Assembly: GCA_964420975.1 (NCBI GenBank)
Contig: CAYQVH010000004.1
Span: forward strand, 1-64,000
Direction: 5' to 3'
DNA: 64,000 nucleotides
Origin: Accumulibacter sp964420975
GTDB lineage: Bacteria > Pseudomonadota > Gammaproteobacteria > Burkholderiales > Rhodocyclaceae
In this document: piece after piece, positions 8,501 to 15,522 of the stretch
How positions within the stretch are numbered: position 1 is the stretch's first letter
Layout of the letters: each line of letters opens with the position of its first letter
Notes under the pieces: generated by a model
Seen by the model: the letters and a program-made list of their open reading frames with translations, nothing else
The model's database searches: none
What the model was told of the DNA's origin: nothing
Translations under genes and position numbers: made by a program

Positions 8501-10065
8501 GGGGCTTCTCCTCCGTTTCTGGCGCCGTCGTTGTGCTGGAAGCAAGCCGTGACGATGGCCTCGATACGCTCGATCTGTTGCGGCTTCAGCAGCAGCAGTT
8601 CGGTTGCGTTCCGGCGCCGTTCAGGCATGCGGCCGTTGTTCTGGCGGATCCAGTGGATCAGCAGGTTGATCGTTCGATTCGGCAGGTCGAACGTCCTGTC
8701 GATCTGGTCGTAGGCCCGGTCGTAGGCCTGCAGGAACGCCGTCTCGTCGACCAGAGACTGCTCGAGCGCCTGCTCGGCGCAGCGCGTCACGAAGTCGACA
8801 GCGGCCTCGCCGTTCCAGTGCGCGTACACCAGTGGCGACGAGCGGAAGTCGAACAGGAACTCGTTCTCGGCGATGCAGGTCACGTCCCAGAGCTGCCGCG
8901 CCGGCTTGCTGAACGATTCCAACGCGGCCAGGTAGCCGGCCTCGTTGCGCTTCATCGCCACTGACAGCGGCAGGATGGCCGGATTGCCGTTCACCGACGG
9001 CAGTGCTCCCTGGAAGCTCAGGCTGTGGTGCGCCAGCAGGCGCGAGAGGCGCCCGTTGCCGTCCATGAAGGGGTGCAGGAAGACAAAGCCGAAGCTCACC
9101 AGCGCGGCTTTCACCAGCGGCGGCACGTGGCCTTCGCGGGCGTTGGCCATGCGCGTCAGCCCGTCCATCAGCACGGCCACTTCTGCGGGCGGTAGCGGCA
9201 GGTAGCGCACCGCCAACGCGCCGTGGCCGCCGCGCTGCAGCCAGTTCTGCTCGTGGCGGAACGCCTGTTCCTGCTTGATTGCACTCGTGATCACCAGGTT
9301 CTGGAGATCGACGAGGTATTCCTCGGACAGCGGGCGTCGGTCGCGCAGCTGCTCCATCGCCTGCAGGAAAGCGCGCTCCTTGTCCGGCGCCGGAGTCTCG
9401 TTCTCGATGGCGTACGAGTCGCGGGTCTCGCTCAGGTACGCCCAGTTCATCACGCGGTCGAGCACACCCTGGTTCTGCGGATCGCTCACCCAGGTGTGCA
9501 GCCGATCCAGCACCGCTTGGCCGCGCCGCTCCAGCGCCGCGTTGCGCGCGACCACTGGGCAGAACTCGTAAGGCCCGATGCCGTTGAAGTTCACCCGGTA
9601 CTTGCGGCTGCGCTCCCACTGCGGCCCGGTGTAGTAAGTGCCGGGCTCGAAGAAATCGATGTAGTTGCCGCCGGTGGAGTCCCAGGGCAGCGGCAGGGCT
9701 TGCCCGTTCGCCTTCTCCCAGATGAACGCGGCGCGGCGCAGGTAGGCGCCCAGGCGCTGCGCCGTCAAGGCTCGCACCAACTCGTCGTGCGGCACCAGCT
9801 TCAGCGCTTCGTGCAGGATGGCCAGGCGCGTGCCTTCGTGTTTGAGCGCGAACAGCACATGCGCCAGCACCGGGGCATCGTCGGCGGGTGCCACATGTCG
9901 CGGCACGGCCAGCAGATGGGGCATGCGCTCGACGCGCGTGACCGGTCGCACCTGAGCAGGTCGGCCCAATGGTGGCATGCGCATCGCAAGGCGCGACAGC
10001 AGGTACTCGTATCCGATCACCGGCAGCACCGTTTTTTCGTACCGAGCCGTAGTTTTTTCATACAA
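8491..10065 (-). CDS. Fic family protein, likely AMP-transferase, self-inhibited (class II)
   Basis: 524 residues with TTG start at 10065; GTG at 10029 is an alternative. The Fic motif HPFMDGNGRLSR (about residue 330) matches HPFx(D/E)GNGRxxR, so the active-site His and Arg are present. Upstream, SYAIEN (about 215) fits the inhibitory (S/T)xxxE(G/N) motif on the N-terminal side of the Fic core, which defines intramolecularly inhibited class II Fic proteins. Fic enzymes usually transfer AMP from ATP to a protein target; the target here is unknown. The gene is not a BREX core gene but overlaps pglY by 10 bases, so it is built into that transcript. Its upstream region carries three copies of a GTAYGAAAAAAC-like motif. 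Confidence 0.88.
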   Translation of the reverse strand: MYEKTTARYEKTVLPVIGYEYLLSRLAMRMPPLGRPAQVRPVTRVERMPHLLAVPRHVAPADDAPVLAHVLFALKHEGTRLAILHEALKLVPHDELVRALTAQRLGAYLRRAAFIWEKANGQALPLPWDSTGGNYIDFFEPGTYYTGPQWERSRKYRVNFNGIGPYEFCPVVARNAALERRGQAVLDRLHTWVSDPQNQGVLDRVMNWAYLSETRDSYAIENETPAPDKERAFLQAMEQLRDRRPLSEEYLVDLQNLVITSAIKQEQAFRHEQNWLQRGGHGALAVRYLPLPPAEVAVLMDGLTRMANAREGHVPPLVKAALVSFGFVFLHPFMDGNGRLSRLLAHHSLSFQGALPSVNGNPAILPLSVAMKRNEAGYLAALESFSKPARQLWDVTCIAENEFLFDFRSSPLVYAHWNGEAAVDFVTRCAEQALEQSLVDETAFLQAYDRAYDQIDRTFDLPNRTINLLIHWIRQNNGRMPERRRNATELLLLKPQQIERIEAIVTACFQHNDGARNGGEAPCH

Positions 10066-10179
10066 GACCGCCCCGATCCATGTTTATTTATTCGCCTCTG
10101 GGGCGGGCAGGAGAACAGATTGCTTGTACGAACCCACAAATTCTTTGGAGGAACGACGATTGAAACTGGTTTTTCATAC
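10031..10179 (-). repeat. Three-copy motif GTAYGAAAAAAC at the start of and upstream of Fic
   Basis: On the plus strand the copies read GTTTTTTCGTAC (10031-10042), GTTTTTTCATAC (10052-10063) and GGTTTTTCATAC (10168-10179). The first two are spaced 21 bases apart, about two helical turns; the third is 116 bases away. The third lies in a different reading frame from the first two, so the repetition looks like a DNA signal (operator or activator site) rather than a protein repeat. The first two lie at and just inside the TTG start of the Fic gene, which would favour the GTG at 10029 if they are promoter elements. Confidence 0.5.
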
Positions 10180-10250
10180 ATTTGCATCCCGTCGTCACAG
10201 CACTCCTCAGCCTGAGGCTTCGTCCAGCAGCGCATCCACGTCCAAAGCAG
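10066..10250. other. Gap between the chaperone gene and Fic
   Basis: 185 bases, less GC-rich than the flanks. It holds the distal copy of the GTAYGAAAAAAC-like motif and presumably the promoter for the Fic-pglY-pglZ-brxD-brxHI half of the locus. The minus strand also carries an in-frame stretch ending LTALDVDALLDEASG before a stop, in a different frame from the chaperone gene; it might be a displaced chaperone tail. No convincing separate gene. Confidence 0.4.
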
Positions 10251-10781
10251 TCAAGTCCCCCTGGTCTTCCCGCTCTTCACATGCTTGGCAGCAGGTACGG
10301 CTGAGCCATGGGAATTTTCCCCCTGCTTCAAGTCATGAAAGTTCATCGTTGGCAACATCACCGGCCCGGCCTGCATGCGCGAGGTGAGTAACAGCACCTG
10401 CTCGCGTACCGCCGACCACAGCAACGAAGTGCCGTTCACCGCAGCCAGATCTTCAGGGGGCGCGAGTCGTTCGGCTCCCTTGGGTATGACCACCACACCA
10501 CGCGCCTCGACGTCGATGAGATAGGGGCTGTACTTGCCTTCGGGTGCGTCTCCCTCGGCCTGGTTGTCGATCACGACGCGCAAGGTGACGAGATACAAAC
10601 GACCGCGCTCGTGATCCGGGTCCAATTCGCCGATGCCGCATTCCGTGGTGATCTTCACTCCGTCGAAAACGAAGATCGAAGTAAATGGATTGGGAGGTTC
10701 CTCCGGGGCGTGACGCTCATCGACCTCCACCGAGACCTTCCGGAATATCACTTGGAGCAACTGGAGCGGCGCGGGTTTCAT
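10251..10781 (-). CDS. SecB-like chaperone of a toxin-antitoxin-chaperone module
   Basis: 176 residues. The SecB fold is recognisable from the beta-strand pattern and the C-terminal signature LLTSRMQAGPVMLPTMNFHDL, which parallels the end of the core in canonical SecB (present in this window at 45813). In tripartite TA systems a SecB-like protein binds the antitoxin and keeps it from aggregating or being degraded. The ATG overlaps the antitoxin stop by four bases (ATGA), so stoichiometric synthesis is likely. The tail after the core (about 25 residues) is poorly conserved-looking, and a different frame offers an acidic tail instead. SecB-family identity is strong; the chaperone role is inferred from its neighbours. 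Confidence 0.85.
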   Translation of the reverse strand: MKPAPLQLLQVIFRKVSVEVDERHAPEEPPNPFTSIFVFDGVKITTECGIGELDPDHERGRLYLVTLRVVIDNQAEGDAPEGKYSPYLIDVEARGVVVIPKGAERLAPPEDLAAVNGTSLLWSAVREQVLLLTSRMQAGPVMLPTMNFHDLKQGENSHGSAVPAAKHVKSGKTRGT

Positions 10782-11434
10782 GACGCGATCGCCTCCAGTG
10801 CCTGAGGATCATTGCATGCCGCTTCCGTCCAGGTCGACGATACCTTCTTGATGTGGACGGAGCCGTGACGGTGTGCAAGGATCGACTCGGACACCAACTC
10901 CGTGAGTCGTATCTGCTCTCTGTGGGTCGCAGGCGCCGGCACCCCGCGAATCGCCCGCAGCTTCACCCGCTGTCCATCCTCGCAGCGATCCGCCCACAGC
11001 GGCACTTCCACGCCAGCCTTGTCGGCCAGACTTTTCATTACCTCAGGCCGCTCCATCGCCAGAGTCAGCAGCAGCGTGGTGCTTTCGTCCGGGTAAGTCG
11101 TCTCGGACTCGTAACGCGAGAACGCGATCTTCCCCTTGCCGAAGACCGCCGATGCCTGCTGCTGGGTGAGGCCGTAGTGCTTGCGCAGCGCCAGGATTTC
11201 CTCGCCCATCAGCAGCTTGCCGTAATGGACCTTACGCTCGGCCAGCGCACGCAGGTTGTCCTTGTGCTGCGCGGCCGTCGTTGTCGTTTCGCCACAGGCG
11301 TCGCACCGCGAGGTCTGCAGCTTCACTTCCACGCGCTTGCCATGCGGCTCGAACACGCGAACACGCTCCGCCGCCACCAGATGGCCTTTGCGACACACCG
11401 GGCACACGCCCAGATCTTCAGCCGGATTCGCCAT
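10778..11434 (-). CDS. mqsA: MqsA-family antitoxin with HTH and C-terminal extension
   Basis: 218 residues from the ATG at 11434, chosen because AGAGGAGAG precedes it. N-terminal zinc module: C11-P-V-C14 and C44-D-A-C47. An XRE helix-turn-helix follows (LRKHYGLTQQQASAVFGKG, about 82-105), as in MqsA, where it binds the operon's operator. Beyond the normal MqsA end there is a long extra region (about residue 140 to the end, from PLWADRCEDG) that plain two-component MqsA lacks. In toxin-antitoxin-chaperone systems such an extension is the chaperone-addiction segment, which makes the antitoxin depend on the SecB-like protein encoded next. It follows mqsR by 11 bases. Confidence 0.9.
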   Translation of the reverse strand: MANPAEDLGVCPVCRKGHLVAAERVRVFEPHGKRVEVKLQTSRCDACGETTTTAAQHKDNLRALAERKVHYGKLLMGEEILALRKHYGLTQQQASAVFGKGKIAFSRYESETTYPDESTTLLLTLAMERPEVMKSLADKAGVEVPLWADRCEDGQRVKLRAIRGVPAPATHREQIRLTELVSESILAHRHGSVHIKKVSSTWTEAACNDPQALEAIAS

Positions 11435-11445
11435 GATCTCTCCTC

Positions 11446-11868
11446 TCATCGCGAGCCGTGACACGACACCAGTACCAGACTGAGCTGGCCGTCCTCGGTC
11501 ACCGAAAACTTCATGTACACCTCAAGGCCGCGCGCGTTGCGCGCGCGCCGTTCAAAGTCGAAGCCGAAACGATAGACATCGCAGGGATAAAGCGCTCCAC
11601 CCTTCACCCGACACCACTCGGCGTTCTTGAAATCCGCCGGTTGAAGGCAGGACAGCAGGTGCAGCACATCGTCGTAGCTCCACCGTTCGTTCTCCAGATC
11701 CCGCTCGCAACGGTCCGTGGCGACCCAAACCTCGTTCTCGCTCATCACCCCGTCGGCAACCATGCCCTGCAAGACCGCCAAGCCGAACACCGGGCCGCCA
11801 GGGATAGTCCGTCGGCTGCCGCTCGGTGGCGTCAACGAGTCAGGGGGGATTCGCCACAGGGTAGGCAC
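11446..11868 (-). CDS. mqsR: MqsR-family toxin (mRNA interferase)
   Basis: 140 residues, GTG start at 11868. The C-terminal half has the MqsR pattern: LLSCLQPADFKNAEWC, then CDVYRFGF and LEVYMKFSVTEDGQLSLVLVSCH, equivalent to the DFYKSM...VYLKITV...LIVSF stretch of E. coli MqsR. MqsR is a RelE-fold endoribonuclease that cleaves mRNA, classically at GC(U/A). Catalytic residues were not verified individually. The start codon lies only four bases from the operator palindrome, so the message may be leaderless or start further inside. It is the first gene of the mqsR-mqsA-chaperone operon; toxin-first order is typical of this family. Confidence 0.87.
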   Translation of the reverse strand: MPTLWRIPPDSLTPPSGSRRTIPGGPVFGLAVLQGMVADGVMSENEVWVATDRCERDLENERWSYDDVLHLLSCLQPADFKNAEWCRVKGGALYPCDVYRFGFDFERRARNARGLEVYMKFSVTEDGQLSLVLVSCHGSR

Positions 11869-11872
11869 TTAG

Positions 11873-11889
11873 TTTATCACTGTGATAAA
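11873..11889. promoter_or_regulatory. Palindromic operator of the mqsR-mqsA-chaperone operon
   Basis: Perfect inverted repeat TTTATCAC-T-GTGATAAA directly upstream of mqsR. Its position and symmetry fit an autoregulatory site for the XRE domain of the antitoxin or antitoxin-toxin complex. The half-site differs from the E. coli mqsRA operator. The A-rich end doubles as the T-tract of the pglX terminator. Confidence 0.7.
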
Positions 11890-11920
11890 AAGACGGGTCG
11901 AATTTTACACGTTCGACCGT
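11887..11920 (-). terminator. Intrinsic terminator after pglX
   Basis: On the minus strand GGTCGAA pairs with TTCGACC across a 9-base loop (plus-strand arms 11912-11918 and 11896-11902), followed at once by CGTCTTTTT. It begins a few bases after the pglX stop and should separate the pglW-OLD-pglX transcript from the toxin operon. Confidence 0.72.
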
Positions 11921-11925
11921 GATGT

Positions 11926-14900
11926 TCAACGCACAGTCCGCCGTCTGCGGCGCACGGGAGCCGCCGCAGGCTTCCAGCCACGCAGGTCGTCCAGCGTGAA
12001 CCCCAGTGCCCGCGCCTCCTCGTTGACGAAGCCTCGGTAATACGTGCCCATGCGCTCGCCGTAGGCTGGGTCTATCTCGTTGTGCCACTGCTCCAGCCAG
12101 GGCACCAGCTCCAGCAGGCCGGCCAGCAGTGGCTGCAACCGCGCGGCATCCCAGCCCTCGTTCTCCTTCACCTCGAGGGTGTAGGCGGCGAGGGCAGTGG
12201 CCTGCTGCAGATGGTTCCAGCCGGCCCATGCGATGAGCAGGCTGGTGTCGGCGCCGCGTTCGCAGCCGGGGTAGCTGACCCAACGCTCCTTGGGTACGTC
12301 GAGGCCGCCGCGCAGGCGCCAGTAATCGGTCTTCACGAAGTCCTTGCTCTGGTACTTGGGCGGCACCGGGATCTTGCCAACCTTCTTGCCGGCGTCTTCG
12401 CGCCGCTGCAGCACCCAGGTATCTTCCCACTGCGCGCGCTTGCGCAGACCGGTGTCGGTGTAGCGCAGCACGGGAAGGAATGGAACCGATTCACCAGCGA
12501 CCAGTTCGGCGACGACCTGTGTGACGTCGAACCCCGAGTGGCCGGCATACAGCTCCGCGATCTGCATGAAGCCGGCGTCGTTGCGCACGGCGTCGGCCAG
12601 GCGGTTGACCGTGGTCAGCTGCGGCGGGTGGTCGATGCCGGCGGGCCACAAGTGCGGGGACTCCAGCCGATCGAGCAGCCAGTCGCGCAGCGCGGTGCGC
12701 TCCATATCCTCCCAAGTCGGCGTGTTCCAACGGCGCTTGTACTCGGGCCGCTCTATCAGGCCTATGTTGCTGTCGCGTTCGATCAGGTCGATGCGGCGTC
12801 GGACGACCTGTCGGTAGTCCTCGGGCCAGTGTGATGGGATCTCTGTGATCGGTGTCGACCCATGGCGCTCGAACCACGACGTGGACTCGATGCCTGCAGC
12901 CACACGACGTGCCAAGACGATCTCAAATGCCCGCTCGCCTAGCTTCACCTCCACAGGGTCCGCGTACTGGAGTTCCGACCGACTGCAACCTTCAGGAAGT
13001 AGCCCGTAGAGGCCGTAGCAGCACCAGTCCAGATTCTCCTGCTCTGCGACCATAAGATCTTGTCGTCGCGCACACTCTGATCTTCTTCGATCGAGCTTTG
13101 ATCGACTTGGCAGATCAGGGGTATTGGGATCGCTTGTCAGTACGAATTGCGGAAGCGCATGTGTCAGCTCCCGTGCTAATGACTCAATTCGCTTCGCGAT
13201 GTCGAAGGGAAGCTCCGCTGGGATCGGAAGCTCAACCAAGTTCGAAGCGTTGAACGCAAAACGTTCGTCCCACATGGAGGCCTGGCCGTCCTTTGGAAAG
13301 CAGACTTGCTTCATCCAGTAGCAGACGACCGAGGAGTTCAGCAGGCCTAGCAATCCGAGGAAGCGCTCGATGGAGTCGTCCTGACGCTTCTTTATCGCCG
13401 GCGCTGTGCGATTGAACACATATCGGCCTTCCACGAACGCGAAGTGAAGGTGCGTTGTGATGTCAGCGTAGGCAATGCTGTGCACGTTCCGGAATCGCTC
13501 ACGCTGAAACCTGCTCCACTCGTACCAGGTCAAGCCAATCTCTTCGTGCGTCCCGCCCGGCTCACGTCGCACCTTCAAGATCGCCTTGCTTCGCCAGAGG
13601 TGCCGCTGAAGTGCAACGGTTCTTGGCATCGTCGGCGTCAAGTCGCTGGCGTACGGAAAGAGCACTTGCTCCTGTGATGCGGCTACCCAGTCACGAACGT
13701 TCGGTCCTTCTATCAGTGGAACCAACTCGTCTGGCGACGCACCTAGACGCCGCCAGAAGTCGGGCCTTCCAAAATAGACTTCGTCAGTTCCTGTATGGGT
13801 CACACGCCCAACAACTTCGATTGCACCAGCCAACGTCTTCGTTGCCCGTGCGTCTATAAGGGCCTTTACATCTGCGGCTCCGCCACCGGCAATGGACCAA
13901 GGATGTTTGCGGAGAGAACTACGCGGCACATCCACGCTGTCGATATACGCAGACTGCGTTCCAGGGAGGTCAATTTGTTGCTTTATCGCGGTCCAGACGA
14001 GACCATGAGCCCGATCGGACGGAGTCGTTGGTTCTGGGCGTATTGCCTTCAACACCCGAACAGTGGATTCGACCGGCGCCCGGTGGCGGCCAAAGAGAAT
14101 TACAGTAGATGTTCCCTCTCGGTTGTGTCCCGGTATGTCCGCGCCCGAGGTGTCGACAACATGGGTTAGGTCGAGGCGCGGCAAAACCCGCTCCACGAGC
14201 TTCTCCCCATACTCTCGGTTCATGAAGGACTTCGTTGTTATGAGCCCGACATAGCCCGCCGACGAAGACGACGTGCCAGTAACCGCGAGCATGAAGAAGC
14301 GTTCAGTGAAGGGCGCGCCGAGCGAAAACTGCTTGTGACAGCTGACGTACCTATTCCTGTAGGCCGAACTCAGGGCCGCGTCAGTGACGACGATATAGGG
14401 CGGATTGCCCACTACAGCGTGGTACTGGCGCCCAAGGATGCGCTGTACCTCGGCTAGGTCCTCGCTGGCATAGGCATGCGCCAGACCCGTGCCGGCGTAA
14501 TGCTCAGCGCCCTCGAACATGCCCTCGGTGGCCGTCATGCCGAAGCGCTTGCCGTGCAGCAGGCTGTCACCAATGGCGACGTTGATCTTGAAGTCGGGCG
14601 CTTCGGTCAGGCGATGAACGCCGCTGACCTTGAGCGCCGCCACCAGCAGCCGAAAGCGCGAGATCGCGACGGCGAACGGATTCAGGTCGACGCCTGCGAC
14701 GGCGTCCAGCGCGCGCTGTGCGATGTCGCGCGGGTTGCGCGCCGGTTCGAGGTGGCGCCATTCATCGACCAACCGATGAAATCCCCCCAGCAGGAAGTGC
14801 CCCGACCCGCAGGTGGGGTCGATCATCCGCACCTCGCGGAAGCCGAACTCGCGAATCGCCGGCGTCAACGTGCGGTCGAGGATGAACTCCTCGACGAACT

Positions 14901-15522
14901 CCGGCGTCTGCAGCAGCGCGTAGCGCTTGCGGGTGGCTTCCGAGAGATCCTGGTACAGGTCGCCGAGGAACCGGGTGTTCCAGTCGGCGTCGGTGAAGTC
15001 GTGTACCAGACTTCCCGTGTTGGGGTCCACCTGCTGCCAGAACTGGCGCAGCGCCATGGCCGCGTCGCCGCTGATGCCGAGCCGGAAGACCGGGTTGTGC
15101 GCCTCGTCGAAGAAGGTATGCAGCCCCGGCAACGCACCAGCCTCGCGGAAGGACGCGAGCAGATAGTCCCGGTCGCTCTCCAGCGGCCGGTCGCGGAAGT
15201 AGGCCTCATGCCGGTCGCGTGCCAGAGCCAGGCGGCCCGACTCTGGCGTGCCGCCCAGCCAGGGTCGCTCGACGAGTTCGTTGTCTTCGATGAAGCGCAG
15301 GAACACGCACGACAGCAGCCAGTGCACGCCCGCCTGCGTGATCACCTGGTCCGCCCAGCTGTCGAAAGTCTCGGCCGTGCGGTCGGCGTCGCGCGCCGCC
15401 TGCCACTCGGCCTGCAGGCTGGCTTTCAGCTCGGCCACGTCGGCGATGCGGCTTCGCAGATCCTCTTCCAGGCGCTTGAGCAGCCGGGTCAGATCGGCGA
15501 GGAGTCGAGGGGCGTTGATCAA
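11926..15522 (-). CDS. pglX: PglX, BREX adenine-specific DNA methyltransferase
   Basis: 1198 residues, TTG start whose bases overlap the stop of the upstream OLD-like gene (TTGA). The S-adenosylmethionine motif DPTCGSGHFLLGG (about 233) and the catalytic NPPYIV motif (about 374) mark an N6-adenine methylase. PglX methylates the host's BREX sites, marking self, and is required for phage exclusion. The stretch after NPPY (roughly 12850-14420, residues 368-890) is visibly less GC-rich than both ends: 31/60 at 13141-13200 and 34/60 at 13381-13440, against 40/60 at 14641-14700 and 38/60 at 12301-12360. This would hold the target recognition region and suggests exchange by recombination. The frame is intact. 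Confidence 0.94.
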   Translation of the reverse strand: MINAPRLLADLTRLLKRLEEDLRSRIADVAELKASLQAEWQAARDADRTAETFDSWADQVITQAGVHWLLSCVFLRFIEDNELVERPWLGGTPESGRLALARDRHEAYFRDRPLESDRDYLLASFREAGALPGLHTFFDEAHNPVFRLGISGDAAMALRQFWQQVDPNTGSLVHDFTDADWNTRFLGDLYQDLSEATRKRYALLQTPEFVEEFILDRTLTPAIREFGFREVRMIDPTCGSGHFLLGGFHRLVDEWRHLEPARNPRDIAQRALDAVAGVDLNPFAVAISRFRLLVAALKVSGVHRLTEAPDFKINVAIGDSLLHGKRFGMTATEGMFEGAEHYAGTGLAHAYASEDLAEVQRILGRQYHAVVGNPPYIVVTDAALSSAYRNRYVSCHKQFSLGAPFTERFFMLAVTGTSSSSAGYVGLITTKSFMNREYGEKLVERVLPRLDLTHVVDTSGADIPGHNREGTSTVILFGRHRAPVESTVRVLKAIRPEPTTPSDRAHGLVWTAIKQQIDLPGTQSAYIDSVDVPRSSLRKHPWSIAGGGAADVKALIDARATKTLAGAIEVVGRVTHTGTDEVYFGRPDFWRRLGASPDELVPLIEGPNVRDWVAASQEQVLFPYASDLTPTMPRTVALQRHLWRSKAILKVRREPGGTHEEIGLTWYEWSRFQRERFRNVHSIAYADITTHLHFAFVEGRYVFNRTAPAIKKRQDDSIERFLGLLGLLNSSVVCYWMKQVCFPKDGQASMWDERFAFNASNLVELPIPAELPFDIAKRIESLARELTHALPQFVLTSDPNTPDLPSRSKLDRRRSECARRQDLMVAEQENLDWCCYGLYGLLPEGCSRSELQYADPVEVKLGERAFEIVLARRVAAGIESTSWFERHGSTPITEIPSHWPEDYRQVVRRRIDLIERDSNIGLIERPEYKRRWNTPTWEDMERTALRDWLLDRLESPHLWPAGIDHPPQLTTVNRLADAVRNDAGFMQIAELYAGHSGFDVTQVVAELVAGESVPFLPVLRYTDTGLRKRAQWEDTWVLQRREDAGKKVGKIPVPPKYQSKDFVKTDYWRLRGGLDVPKERWVSYPGCERGADTSLLIAWAGWNHLQQATALAAYTLEVKENEGWDAARLQPLLAGLLELVPWLEQWHNEIDPAYGERMGTYYRGFVNEEARALGFTLDDLRGWKPAAAPVRRRRRTVR

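Noticed and set aside
5459..8713. 1084-residue plus-strand frame opposite pglY
   Set aside because: Arg/His/Gln-rich shadow of a GC-rich gene; pglY on the other strand has Walker motifs and correct overlaps.
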